Shown: one piece after another, positions 45,216 through 57,158 of the stretch
How the letters are laid out: each line of letters opens with the position of its first letter
How positions within the stretch are numbered: the first letter of the stretch is position 1
From: Catenaria anguillulae PL171
Lineage: Eukaryota; Blastocladiomycota; Blastocladiomycetes; Blastocladiales; Catenariaceae
Direction: 5' to 3'
Length of the DNA: 64,000 nucleotides
NCBI GenBank assembly: GCA_002102555.1
Contig: MCFL01000001.1
Location: 248,001-312,000, forward strand
Position numbers and translations under genes: made by a program
The notes under the pieces: generated by a model
What the model saw: the letters and a program-made list of their open reading frames with translations, nothing else
Database searches by the model: none
Told to the model about the DNA's origin: nothing

Positions 45216-48200
45216 ATGTCGACCCACGACCCACCACCAAGCATGCCGTGCTCCTTGTCCCACCCAACCTGCCAACGGCGCCATCGACCACGCCCACGGT
45301 TACCACTCGCACATATCGTCGGTGTCATTGCCCTTCTCTCATGTCTCATCCTTTCCACTCCACGCCTTGCATCAGCACAGCAACAACCGGGCTCTGGCTC
45401 TGGGGCACCCGCCGGACCAACTACACCCATCACCATCAAACTCGGCGTTGTCCTTCCGCTGAAAATCACCACGAGCAATGCGTCCGAGGCGGACCTGAGA
45501 CGCCAAAAGAATGCAGAAACTGGGCTGACGGCGATCCGTACCGCCATTGAGCAATCCATGTCGCTTGATGCCTCAAGACATCTCGACAAGGAGTTTACCA
45601 ATACTGTCACGCAACTCGGTATCAAGTTCGAGCTCATTGTGCGGGATTCGTCCGAGCCGGGCAATGTCACATCGCTTCAACTGGCCAACCGCAGTTTGCA
45701 ATTGCCCGGCCGTGCCAAGAGCCTCGATATGGTTCCTTCGCAGTCGATCGCTGCCACCATGGACGTGATTTCACAGGGCGCTGTCGCCATTGTCGGCGAC
45801 TTGACCTCGGATGCGACCTTGTATTCCGCCATGCTGTCGTCGCGGTTGGGTATTTTGCAGTGCTCGTTTGCCGCTGGCGCACCGGGATTGTCCAACAAGA
45901 ACGTATACCCGTACTTTTTCCGCACATTGTCACCCGTGAGCATGCAGCTAAACGGACTGAGGCACTTGATGGAGGCCAATGGATGGCGCAAGGTGTTGGT
46001 GCTGGCCAATATGGACCAGTTTGGTACCGGCCGTACGTCGTTTTCATCTAGCTTCCCCATGCACCTTGACATGCGTGGCTCACCGTCTCCCGGGCTTTCT
46101 CGCACAGTCGTCAAGGAGCTCACCGGAAGCAACACGGGCAGCAGTGCCATGTTCCAAGTGTACCAGTTCCCCGTCAACGACACGGCCACCCTCGGCAATC
46201 ATCTCGACGCCATCGCCGAGGCACGCGAGCGCATCATCTTTTCCGGCGTGCTTTCGCCTGATCAAGAACAAGTTGTTCGCCTCGCCGCACAACGCAAGCT
46301 GCTGGGCAACAGTGGCCGCCAATGGATCTTCCTCAACAACGTTACCGACGCCGCTATCAATGCCCGAGTGCCAACAACACTCCTCGAAGGTTCACTTTCG
46401 CTCGTCTCGCCCGATCCAGCCGGGGAGGATGAGATGTACGTCAAGATCAAGAATTCGTGGGGCCGCATCACCAACTCGACCTTTGACCGCTTTTATTTCA
46501 ACGAACTGTCGGCCTTGGCTTGTGGCCACATGCTTATCCGAGGCGTCGTCAAGTACATCACGGAGGCGCCGGATCGGCAGGCCACTGCCGCAGCCTTGGC
46601 CCGCGGCGAATTATCGAGGGGCCCAATGACCTTGGAGAGCGTGAGCAGTGTCAATTGGCGAGGGCCGTACGGGATCCAGACGCTGGACAAGAACGGCGAC
46701 ATGCTTTTAGGGTACGAGTTTCTGAACTGGCAACGCGGCGCGAGCAAGATGGACGCCGACACTGGGGTCAAGATGATTGGGCTTAATGGATCCAGGCCCA
46801 ACTTTGTGGGTGGAAAGCTCGTGTACATGAATGGGCAAAAGGAGTTTAAGCAGAGTGTCAGCATGGAGGGTGCGTGTCGTCGGGTTTTGCATCTCTAATC
46901 TCCACCTTGTCGGACTAACCCTTCGACTGCTCGCAGACGTGACCATCAAACTCCAATCCAACGGTGGATACGTCATCATCACCTGCTGCGTGGTCGGCGT
47001 CGTCATTGCCATCGGATTCCTCTTTGCCATCATCCACAACCGCAACGCCCCGACGATCCGAGCCATCTCACCCACTTTCTGCACCATGGTTCTCCTTGGC
47101 CTCATTTTGCTCTATGTCGCCATTGCCTTCCAACTGTTTATTGAGGACGACTTGCAATGCAACGTCACGCCTGCGTCGGCCGTCATTGGCCTTGCGCTCG
47201 TGATTGGCAACATCATCGCCAAGAACCAGCGCATTTGGCAACTGTTTGGCTCGCCGCTCAGCTTCCGCCATGGCTTGCCCGATCACCACATCATGCGGAT
47301 TTCGCTCGGCATCTTGTTTATCAACGTGGCCCTTACCATTTGGTGGCTAGTTGCCTCTCCGTTCCATCGGGTCCTGGTCAGTTTTGGCGAGTACAAGCAG
47401 TACCGCACGTGTTTACCCGTGGCGGCTAGTATCGAACAATTGACCACCGAAGAGATTCCGTCGCTGTACGAGCGCCCCGCCTTCGTCGGCGTTTGCCTAT
47501 TCAATGGCCTGTTGCTCGTGTATGCCGTAGTGCTTGCGTGGAACACGCGCCGGATCCCGATTCGAGGCTACAACGAGTCGCGCGCCATTTCCTTGTCAAT
47601 TTACAACATCTTTCTTGGCGGCGCCATCTTGTTGCCCACCTTCTTCCAGCCCTTGAATGGATTTTACCCTGTCGTGTTTGCCCTGCGCACCATGGTCATG
47701 CTGTTTTGTGCCTCCTTTGCCCTGCTCGTGTTTTTCATTCCGCCCTTGTACACGCTGTGGCTGGATCGGGCAACCACTCATGGTGGCGACGATGCGCCCG
47801 CCATGGACGCGCCTGGTATTGCTCCCATTGGATTGCCCAACACGCCAGCAACGCCGCACGCATTCATGGATTCCAAGCCGCCGCGGACGTCGTTTGCAGG
47901 TGGGCTAGGCGACGATGCGGTTGCAATGGAGGGCGCTAACGTTGCCGGCCCGTTGCCATCGACTACGACACCATCCACCTGGCCGCCGCACGCAACCGAT
48001 GGCACGGCCCACTCGCTTTCGCGCCGTCGGCCGCACAGCAATGGATCCCAGTACCCCAGCGTGATGCGCATCACACAACGGCCAGAAAAGGTCAGCGAGA
48101 CGTACGAGGGGACGCTTGTGATGCGCCGGTCGCACAGGCTCACGGCCAATTCGTCCATCCTCAAGTGCATCTTTGACCGTTTCAACCCGTGGCAAGTCGT

Positions 48201-48843
48201 GCACGTGACGCTGATTCCGCACCGCCAAGTGCTGCTGCTCACGGAGCAGGTCAAGGCATGCAGCGACGCATCCAACATGGTGGGTGCCACGCACACGCCA
48301 ACGGCCACCACCACTCCGCCCGACACCGAGCCCGAAATGATCTCAATCGTGTACCAGGCCGTGCGCAGCCCACACGACGTGGCCCGCGAACGATTTGCGC
48401 AGCGCGACCGCGCCATGGCGCTCAGTGTGCTGCCCACGCGCGGCCTGTATGCTGCAGACACGAGCGGGTCGAGCGCGTCCGACACGGCCGGCAAGCACGG
48501 AAATCCGTCGCAGCCGCGCGTCAGCTTGGACGCGGCAGCAGCCGCAGCACAGTCGGTTGCCGCGTCCGTCCGAGCAAAGATCCACCCGTGCCAGTTTGTC
48601 GTGTGCACGGCGCATTATGACTACACGTTTGAGAGCGAGACACCCGAGGAGACGGCGCAGTGGGTCGGCGTGTTGAAGCAGGCGCTTGCGTTCAACGCCG
48701 CGGGCGAAACGAGGTATACATCGGGTGGGTCGACCAATTTGAGTTTTTCGGGACGCCCGCCGTCGGCCCTACAGCCTGTCATGACGCAGGTGCAGCAGCA
48801 GCCCCCAGCGGCCACAGTACCAGTGACGAGTACTGCGGTGTAA
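45216..48843 (+). CDS. Class C (GABA-B-like) G-protein-coupled receptor with C-terminal PH-like domain
   Basis: Exons 45216-46869 and 46937-48843 give 1,186 residues. A signal-anchor-like hydrophobic segment (LAHIVGVIALLSCLILS) lies near residues 29-45 and is followed by an extracellular ligand-binding domain of the ANF/periplasmic type (about 70-480): ITIKLGVVLPLKI, ISQGAVAIVGDLTSD and LMEANGWRKVLVLANMDQFG. The seven-helix core (about 560-830) runs from GYVIITCCVVGVVIAIGFLF to FCASFALLVFFIPPLYTLW and includes IGNIIAKNQRIWQLF, diagnostic of class C. After a disordered linker, residues about 935-1140 form a PH-like fold: VMRRSHRLTANSSILKCIF at the start, and ETPEETAQWVGVLKQAL as the closing helix. 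The ligand is unknown. There is no cysteine-rich domain, as in GABA-B-type receptors. Confidence 0.88.
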
Positions 48844-49728
48844 TGTGACTTTCCGGAGTTTGCCGTTTCCCGTGTTGTTTTTTCGGGTCTCTTGTGTATT
48901 TATCATTGAGTTCTGTTGTTTTGCGCCTTCTCTGTGCCCTGTCTCGTCGAATTTTGTCCCATTTCCCTCAGTATTCCCCCCCAAAGAACAGTGATCTTGT
49001 TGTGATGTTTTTCAGTTGTTTATGTATGTGGATTCTTTGTCATCATCACCTGATCGAGATTCTGGAGCCCCGCGAGAGCCAGCAAGGGCAAGTCCATTGT
49101 CTGGAACGGTCACAAAGCGTGCCGGCATGCCCATTTTCGACAGAGGTGCTGCAACCCACAGTCCACGGACACGAGACCAGCTGATGATGCCGTGGCGATC
49201 AGGACCGCTGATCGGTCTAATGAGCGGGCCTTGCCTTGGTTGCAAGACTCACTTGAGGATGAGTGGCATCCAAGCAGCAAGCTCACATTGGCAGCATTCA
49301 ATCCACATTTAGTACTTGATAACCTATGTTGACTTCAGACAACGAGAATTTGAATGAGGTACTTCGGGATGAGCTATTTTTCTTCTCGCAGTGGGGGCAG
49401 CAGGACGGCTCGCCATCGCCTTCGGCACTCGACTCCGTGGTGGACTTGCCCGTTGAGCCTTGGACCAGTCATCAATGCCATCGGTCAAATGGACAATGCA
49501 ATGACAGCCAGCACATTTCCCGTCCAATGACCATCAATACCACACAATGCATTCGTCCTACTTAAGCACAGAGCCTCCTACCACATACTCAATGCAACTG
49601 GAGGACAAGCTCTCTCGTTCCAGTCCATGCCATTGACACCCCGCCCGATTCGCCGCTCGCGAAAGCAGAAAGACACACACATCTTAGCTCTTCTCCGACA
49701 TTGGCCATCAGATTGAACCACTACTGTA
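48844..49728. other. Intergenic region
   Basis: About 890 bp between two plus-strand genes. No gene supported; open frames are short. It should hold the terminator of the receptor and the promoter of the transporter. Confidence 0.45.
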
Positions 49729-51191
49729 ATGGATTCCAACGTTCTATCCGCAGCCTGGGCCGGTGCTCGAGCCATGCTCAAGGTCGCGCTCGTTTGCGGT
49801 TCGTCATCGTATTCTAACGGCCTCCGAGGAGCCATGGTTTCTCAAGTCCTCATCTTCTTTTGACACTCCCAGGTATTGGAGCACTCGCCTACCGGTTCCA
49901 AATGTTTGACCGACCAACCTCAAAAACTATCTCCAAAATGTTCATTCAGCTCTATCTCCCCCTTCTCATCTTTTCCAAGACATCGATTGCCATCACACCT
50001 GCCAATGCGCCGTTCCTCGCCATCATCTCGACTTTTGCCCTCGCTTACTTTGCCCTGGGCCACGCATTTGGAGCCGTCCTGTGGTACTTTGCTCGCCGCT
50101 ACATGCCCATTCACCTACAGCTCAGTCTCATTCCCGCCGCCGGATTTGGGAATAATGGGGACTTGGTCTTGTCCATCATCATGTCGCTCGAGGGAATCGG
50201 CGGGTTTACCAGCGCAGATGTGGACAAGGGGATTGCGTATGTGGCCGTGTGGTATGCCATTTTCAATGCGATCTTCTATTCCGCGTCCGTCAACTGCTTC
50301 AAGGCCGATTTCCGACGGTTGGCAAAGGCAGAAGAAGTGTTGGAGGTGGATGTCGATGTTGGCAATCCTGGAATCGCTATTGAGCCGGCGACAGCAACTC
50401 ATGTGGAGCCATCATCAACCACGCAAGTTGTGGACACCACTCGCCCCGATTCTCGAACTCAACTCAACCCAGCACAACTCGAAGCAACCCCTGGGCTCCC
50501 AGCGACACACACTGCGATTCTCAACAGTGCTAGCACCCCATCCCTTTTCACTCGCATCCGAACCATCCTCGCCCACCCCTTTCTTCAATCGCTCGTGTTT
50601 CCGCCCAACATTGCCCTGTTTCTCGGCCTACTCGTGGCACTCATCCCCGCGCTCAAATCCCTCTTTTTGCCTCTCACGACTGCACCGCTCGGATTCGCCT
50701 TTGACGCCGCTTCCTTCTTGGGTGCCGCTGCCATTCCACTGTCCATGACTGTGTTCGGTGCGGCATTGACGACCATCGAAACCGATCGAGACATGCTGCG
50801 CAAGCACCCGGGTCTGCTATGGTGTGCACTGGCGCTGCTCGCATTTCGATTGCTGGCACTGCCAGGGATTGGGATTGCGCTGGTCACGGTGGCGACAAAT
50901 GGCGGTTGGATTCCAAAGGACCAGGGCATGTTGCGGTTTGTGTGTATGGTGCAGGCTTGCGGTATGGTGTTCTCGTCTTTCCTAGGACACTCAATTTTTG
51001 TGCGCTAACCACAGCCCGTCGACACAGTTCCGACCGCGCAGATTTGCATTTTGATTACGCAGTACTACCACCCGCGCGGCGAGAGCAAGGAAATGGCAAC
51101 CATCATGATTGTCCAGTATGCAGCAGCCATGCTGACACTGACTGCGTGCTTGGGCTATATCTTTCACGTCCTCGAGGCGACAATCCCGTGA
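49729..51191 (+). CDS. Auxin-efflux-carrier (PIN-like) family transporter
   Basis: Exons 49729-49798, 49873-50961 and 51028-51191 give 440 residues. Membrane protein of the AEC family; fungal members sit in the ER or plasma membrane and their substrates are mostly unknown. The N-terminal half has helices such as MFIQLYLPLLIFSKTSIAI and LSLIPAAGFGNNGDLVLSII, where the GxxNxGDL pattern is the family's unwound crossover. A hydrophilic loop of about 100 residues (Thr/Pro-rich) separates it from a C-terminal half with FPPNIALFLGLLVALIPALK, LGAAAIPLSMTVFGAAL (the second crossover) and VPTAQICILITQYYH. About ten helices can be placed, five per half. The third exon uses an acceptor beyond a nearer AG. 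Confidence 0.9.
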
Positions 51192-51488
51192 GGCAAAGCA
51201 AGTTGAACCCCGTCAGTGTTGCACAATGCACATTTTTGTTTTGTTTTCAGTTTGTTCAGTGTATACCCATGTTTATTCTCCTACTCCGCTCATGTATTGT
51301 GTGTCTATGAATTCGCACTGCGCAATGTAATCGTGAACTGTGCCAGCTGCGAACACACTCGCGGACGACATTTCGGACAGATCGAACTCAATAGTTACCG
51401 ACTTTGACGTGTGGCAGCTGCTTCCCCTTATCAGAAGTTGCACTGGCTCAAGACAAGTATCGATCCTCAAGTCTCCAAGCATCCAGCA

Positions 51489-52811
51489 ATGAAGCACATT
51501 CTCCTCCTCCTCCTCGCCCTCGTCGGCGAGATCGCCGCACACAACGGCCACGGCCACGGTCACGGTCACGGACATGGGCACGGAAGCCATGTCCAACCTC
51601 GTAACGCTGTCGATTCACATCCCCATTCGCCCCCTACTACCACCGCAACCACGTCCTCATCGACTGGTCGTGTGACTTCAGCTACCTTGGAAAGCTCCAC
51701 GGCTCCGATTTCGCCCGCACCTGCGGGTACATGGGCGCCGATTGGCCGATTCCCACCGTTGCGTTTGTGCTCCGCTGGATCCTCGCTCTTTGGCGTCCCC
51801 AAGGGCAGCCGCGAATTGGTCTTGACGCCGCAAGCGGCTCGTGAGGTGTGCAATGATTTGAATGCGGATTGGGCGCCGTTGACGGCCGCAAACTTGCGAG
51901 AGGTAGCTGATGGTACACATTCATCATCAGCGACTTTGTCCCTCTAACACTGCATAAAATTGAACCCTGGCTCAGCATGCTGACTGATGAGCTTACACAC
52001 ACCATTCCCAGTGGCTTATGAATGCCTCGGTTTTGGAGCCCGCTCCGCACTGGCAAGCTGGAACGGGGATAGCTATGTTGGTACTGGCGTTCAAATCTAC
52101 TTGGCCGCGGACAAGAAACAGGTTCGAAATGCTGCTTCAGATCTCTGTCGTCTCTGCCCTTGACGCGTCCAGCTGATTCCCTCTATCTCGGTTACCTTAC
52201 ATTTTCCTATTTAGCTTCCCCACGTGGGTCACTGGCCCGCCACTGCCAACCCCGCCGCCCCCATGTGCCGCCGCCGCACGCCCCAGCCACCCACCCCGCC
52301 ACCCACCACTCCCACCATTTTGGTCCTGGCCGCCCTAGATCCAGCCAAGGGCCTGACCCACAAACAAGCGCAAGCGCTGTGTGCGTCGCACTCGGCCATT
52401 CTCGCTGATGTTGCGAACGGCGACGGCACCTGGCTCGCCACGCTTTCCCAAATGTACACCAAACTTGGCGCCGGCCGGTCGGCTTGGGCGCGGTCCTGGG
52501 ACGCAAACACGTATGGCGACACGTGCCTGGCCGTGACGGTGGGTGTGGCAAACACTTCGGGCACGGTCAACGTGCCGCCCGGCCAGTGTGAGGCAAAGTT
52601 GCAGGGCGCCGTATGTGCGGTTGTGGGGGCGGATGGAAGGGGCGGGAGGTCGAGGGTCGAGGAGGAGGTCAGGGAGGCGGTGAAAAAGTATGGCGTAGAA
52701 AATGTGGTGCAGCCGGAGGTGTTGCGGAGGATGGAGCAGCACAAGGTCGGGTATGAGTTGATGAGCCGTGTTGGCGAGGCAGGTGCAGGCACAGGCGGTG
52801 CGGAGTTGTGA
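51489..52811 (+). CDS. Secreted His-Gly-repeat protein with a duplicated domain
   Basis: Exons 51489-51912, 52012-52121 and 52215-52811 give 376 residues. A clear signal peptide (MKHILLLLLALVGEIAA) is followed by alternating His-Gly (about 18-32), a likely metal-binding tract, and a Thr/Ser/Pro linker. Two related units of about 65 residues follow: one starts LTPQAAREVCNDLNADWAPL (about 120) and the other LTHKQAQALCASHSAILADV (about 235). Each continues to an aromatic core (LASWNGDSYVGTGVQIYLA and ARSWDANTYGDTCLAVTVG). They recall compact C-type-lectin-like domains, but I do not see enough Cys residues to assign the fold. A basic/acidic tail ends the protein. No membrane anchor. Extracellular role unknown. 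Confidence 0.72.
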
Positions 52812-53024
52812 GCGGATCTTGTGAATCTCAGCAAGAGTGAGCCAAGATGTGTTGTACTTACGAGCTATCGTTTGCGAACGAGATGTCCCCGATATTCAAT
52901 CCCAAATCAGTATGCAAAATGGAGGCAGTAAAATCTCAATCGAAGAGAAAACTGACAGAACAAATATGTACAAGGGAAGCTAAGGCAGTGATGCAAGACA
53001 CGCAACCAAAAAAAATCTATCGAA

Positions 53025-55392
53025 TCAGTTCCTTCCAACAGCAACCCCCGTCATCTCTGGGGCCTTGATCTGCTGCTGCTTGGCGGGGCTCGGGAAATCC
53101 GACTTCTTGCTATTCCGCACAATGCGCCACAGCGACAGGTACGACAAGCCCAAGAGCGTCACCCACAAGCCGAGTACCACCAAAAAATTGAGCAAAATTG
53201 AGCCCTGATCCTCGAGCCCAAGGTCCGAAATCACCGTCTCGCCTGCACGGCAGCCGATCCGACGCACGCGTTCGGGCTCGTCGCTCCGAGGACACAGAGT
53301 CAAGCCGGTGAATTCGTTTTTCACAAGGCCGACAAACCCGTACTTCATGGGCGAGAGCCATTTGATCCAGTCAAGGAAGGCCGGAATGTTGCCAGTGTTG
53401 ACAAAGAGACTAAATGAATGGAAGAGCAATAGGGCGGCAAGAGAGTCAGTTGCCAATTCAGGCAAGAGCGAAGCGTGGAATGAGCGCAGACGAACCCAGA
53501 GAAAATCATGAGAGGGAGCAAAAGCACGGGTACAATGGCAAGTGCAACGCTGAGGTCGTTGAATGCACATGCCGCGAGCGTGCCAATGGCGGTTCCACAA
53601 AGCGACATGACGATGCTGAATGCAACAGTGATGAAAAACTTCCACACGTCCGCTTGAAGCCCAACCATAAAGTAGACGATAGACACAAGGACTGGTATTC
53701 GCCAAGGCGTATGGTAAGAATCGGATTGGGCGCATGCGCAGAAATCCAGGGGCAAGGAACGTACGCAATGGCATGACGATTTGGAACGGCAACTCGACAC
53801 CGACCTTTGAGATGAAGTAGGCCGGGAGCTGATAGTATCCAGCGCCATGCTCGCGCTCAAAAACGGCCTTTTCAGCGGCAAACACGGACAGTACGCCCAT
53901 ACTGGCCGACATGACCTGGTTGACGGCCACAAAGAAGAGCACACCCGAGCGATCTTGGATTTGCGCTGAAAGCGTACGCGATGGAACGTTGAGGTAAATG
54001 AGACCCATGAGGACGCCGAGGAAGATAGTTTGGCCGAGCTTGGCCTTGACGATGAGCTTGTTGCGCAAAGCTATTTCAAGTGCAGCAAGATGGCCAGTCA
54101 GCCGGGCTGTGATCAACGAAATCATGGTGAATTGGTGAAGATAGAGGATGTATGTACCGTTCTTCAAGGCGCGCTGCATGAGAAGTGGGAACTGGTCGGA
54201 AAAGCTTGACATGTACTTGTGTGAATCGGCTGTGATGCCGTCCATGCGCGACGGGTGTTGAATCTCCTTCATCACGGCAGCATTGTTGGGCGAGGCCTTC
54301 CATGCGTCAAGCAGCTTTGGGATACGTTCTTCGGGCAGGTACGGGCCGCTGCTGGAGCCAACACTCGTCGTGTTGAGGATGTCCACTGCACATCATGGTG
54401 TCACGACACAGCATTTTGTGAGTCGACATTACATGAAGGTCAAGCCAAAAGGACGTACGGAAAAAGTAATCGGCGGGGTTAGAGTAGCGAGGGCACGGGT
54501 ATCCCTTGGAAGCAAAATAGTCGACCGATTCCTCGGCGGGACCATAGTACATGATCTCGCCTTGCGACATGATGCACAGGTCGTCAATCATGTGGAAAAT
54601 TTCGGAAGACGGCTGATGCAACGTGGCAATCACCGTCCGACCAGAACGAGCAAGATCTCGAAGCAGCTGGACCACCGAAAAGGCGGTGAATGAGTCGAGA
54701 CCCGAGGTTGGTTCGTCGAGAAAGGTGACTGAAGGATCCGTCACCAAGTCCATGGCCATGAGCACACGCTTCCGCTCACCACCCGAAATGCCCTTCTCGG
54801 TGGCGGTTCCAATGATAGTATTCATGCATTTGGTCAGACCGAGCATGCCCATAATCTCTTGCACTTTGATCTCGCGGTCCTGCTCTGACATCCTCGGCAA
54901 ACGCAGCCGTGCCGACATAGTAATCGCCTCGCGAACGGACATGGTGCCGAGCACAATGTCCTCTTGGGTCACGTAGCCGGAAACCTTCTTCACGTCAGCG
55001 CCTGTCGCAGCTTGGCCATTGAGATACAGGTTGCCGGTGATGGATCCGATCTTGGTTTCGCCTGCAATGGCGTTCAACAAGGACGTTTTGCCCGCGCCAG
55101 AAGCACCCAAGATGACCGTGAAGCGGCCCGGCTTGAAGGAGCAGCTGACATCCTTGAGAATGCGCTTTGTAGTGGCCTTCTTGCCCGAGCCAGTGGTGAT
55201 TGAGTAGATAACATTGGAGAAGGCGACGCCAATACGTGATTCCTCGGGCAGCGTGGGAATATTGTTGCCTGACGACGAGGCGTGAGACGAGTGGGATTGC
55301 TTTCGATCGGCGACCATGAGCGGTTCTTGCTGCGGGGCCACTTCGGCCGCGGCCCCAGGGGCGGGCGAGGCTGCAGTGATGTCGTTGGTCAT
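53025..55392 (-). CDS. ABC transporter, subfamily G (half transporter)
   Basis: Five exons, 55392-54459, 54385-54158, 54070-53765, 53691-53496 and 53409-53025, give 682 residues in the order ATPase then six-helix membrane domain, as in ABCG/White proteins. Walker A is GASGAGKTS (about 96-104), signature ISGGERKR (202-209), Walker B VTFLDEPTSG (222-231), and the switch His in IATLHQPSSE. The membrane part has LGQTIFLGVLMGLIYLNVPS, FFVAVNQVMSASMGVLSVFA, VSIVYFMVGLQADVWKFFI and LSVALAIVPVLLLPLMIFSG, followed by the extracellular loop with Cys residues (TLCPRSDEP, RIGCRAGE) and a last helix ending at LSYLSLWRIVRN. It would work as a homo- or heterodimer exporting lipids or other hydrophobic compounds; the substrate cannot be read from sequence. 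Confidence 0.93.
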
Positions 55393-55886
55393 AATGAACG
55401 ATATGTATCAATCAAGCATACGTAGGTAAGGGATGTTGGCATAGCGTTTTGTTTTCGAGCGGAAGGGTAACGAGGCAAGCGCAAGTTGGGGGCCGGCGAG
55501 TATTTGAAGCATTGTGCATTGTGTATTGAGAAACGAGTTAGTGTTCTTCTTGAGGATGGCCGGACCAGGGGTACCCCTGGCCGGACCCAGACGAAGCGCT
55601 GCCAGCGACGGAAGCATGCGAGGGTTCGCAGTCTTCTCCGTCCATTCCATCCATTTACGTCAGCTTTGCTGACGCCAGTCATCAAAGAACATTTAAATTG
55701 ACGTGGCTGCTTGAGTTTTGCCTTCCGCCACTCTCACCGAACAGCTCAGGATCGGCTGATGCTTGCCTCCAACAAGATAAACCCTCGCCATCATGAGTAC
55801 AATGGCCTCGGATCTGCCACGCCATCGCCATCGCATCCGTTAGTCTCCACTTAAGGTCTGCCGCCTGTCACTCATGTGGATGCAAG
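55393..55886. promoter_or_regulatory. Divergent intergenic region
   Basis: About 490 bp between divergent starts (55392 minus, 55887 plus). An 11-bp palindromic run, GGGGTACCCCT, lies near 55567-55577. No gene seen. Confidence 0.4.
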
Positions 55887-57158
55887 TTGTCATTTGCCAA
55901 ACAGAGACCATGTTTTCAAGTCAGCATAGTTGAATCATCCCAGACATTCCCATCAGCGTGCACAATCGCAAAATCATCCATGGACCGCCGAAAAATGAAC
56001 GTTGCATTCCCATCAGTCAAAGCAACTCGTACAGGCCTGCGGCCCAGTGTACCGCATTCGCAAGCGACGCCCGAGTCGGACGTGGACCTCGCTGCCGTCC
56101 GCCTGGCACAGTACGACGCGCGGTTGGCGCGTATACACCAACGCATCATGCGCGAAGCAGCAGCGGCAGCTGGCGCGGCGAGGTTATCAAGTGGGTATTG
56201 GCGCCGGCGGGTTACGAGTCCGAAGAAGAAAGGGTTCACAAGCCAGACAACACCTTCCGAGATGATCGGCATTCCACGCAAGGCTATCACAGCAACTATC
56301 CAGCAATCAATGGATATGATGGAGGACGGCCCCGCAAAGGCAAAGCTGCAGCGACGAGAACTCAGTTCAACAGACTCTCCGCCACTTGCTGATACATTAC
56401 CCAGCATCGGTGAACTCGTCGCGGCACTCAAGTCGCGACAGCACCAACAACAAGCTCGTCCGCTTACTTCATTGTTGCACGACATGCTCAACCCGGCGAC
56501 GGCGGCCTGGGATGCGCAATTGAATGCCAATGACGGCGCCGACAAACTGCTGCCAAAAAGAATCACGAAGCAAATGCCCAGCGTGGCAATTCAAGTCGAA
56601 CCGCCAAGTGCATCCCGTTCATCTTCCAGCATCTTGCCCGACCCATTTGTGATCCTCAATCTCAATGACGAGCTCGTTGCCAGCAATCAGCCACCACCCA
56701 AGGTATTGTCCACGCCCACACCTGCTGCGCATCGACGCGTTGTCGTGATGTCGCGACCCGAGCGCGACACTTCTGATTCCCGCGCATCCTCTCCACCTAA
56801 ACCAGCAGCAGCAGCAGCAAACATCGATTCACTACCGCCAGAGCCCGCAAAACAGCTCAAACGACGAGTCAAGAAATCAACTCGGCCTTCAGCTACCTCT
56901 ACGGGCCTTGTCGAAATCGTCAACCCAGATTCCAGCAAGCCAGTTTCTGCTCCACAACGGGTCATCATTCGAACCATTCCCGACCAGCCAAGGACGGCAC
57001 AGCTACTCGATCTTCCCGAGCCTATGGTCGAATCTATCAAGCATGCCAGGCACGTGCGTCGGTCGTTTGTGGCGGAGCATTTCGGAGCGAGTCCAAAGCG
57101 ATTCCACATGTTGGTTGAAGAGTACGCATGCTCAAAACAACACGAGCTCAGCACTTGA
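55887..57158 (+). CDS. Unknown basic, disordered protein
   Basis: One open frame of 423 residues, from Met at 55887 or more likely Met at 55980 (MDRRKMNVAFPS). The N-terminal part has an Ala-rich amphipathic helix (LAQYDARLARIHQRIMREAA). The rest is Ser/Pro/Lys-rich; a short ordered stretch, LADTLPSIGELVAALKSRQH, stands out. It is strongly basic (LKRRVKKSTRP), so nucleic-acid or nuclear association is possible. No known domain, signal peptide or membrane helix. Confidence that it is expressed is moderate, because it is a single exon with no recognisable family. Confidence 0.55.
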   Translation: MSFAKQRPCFQVSIVESSQTFPSACTIAKSSMDRRKMNVAFPSVKATRTGLRPSVPHSQATPESDVDLAAVRLAQYDARLARIHQRIMREAAAAAGAARLSSGYWRRRVTSPKKKGFTSQTTPSEMIGIPRKAITATIQQSMDMMEDGPAKAKLQRRELSSTDSPPLADTLPSIGELVAALKSRQHQQQARPLTSLLHDMLNPATAAWDAQLNANDGADKLLPKRITKQMPSVAIQVEPPSASRSSSSILPDPFVILNLNDELVASNQPPPKVLSTPTPAAHRRVVVMSRPERDTSDSRASSPPKPAAAAANIDSLPPEPAKQLKRRVKKSTRPSATSTGLVEIVNPDSSKPVSAPQRVIIRTIPDQPRTAQLLDLPEPMVESIKHARHVRRSFVAEHFGASPKRFHMLVEEYACSKQHELST

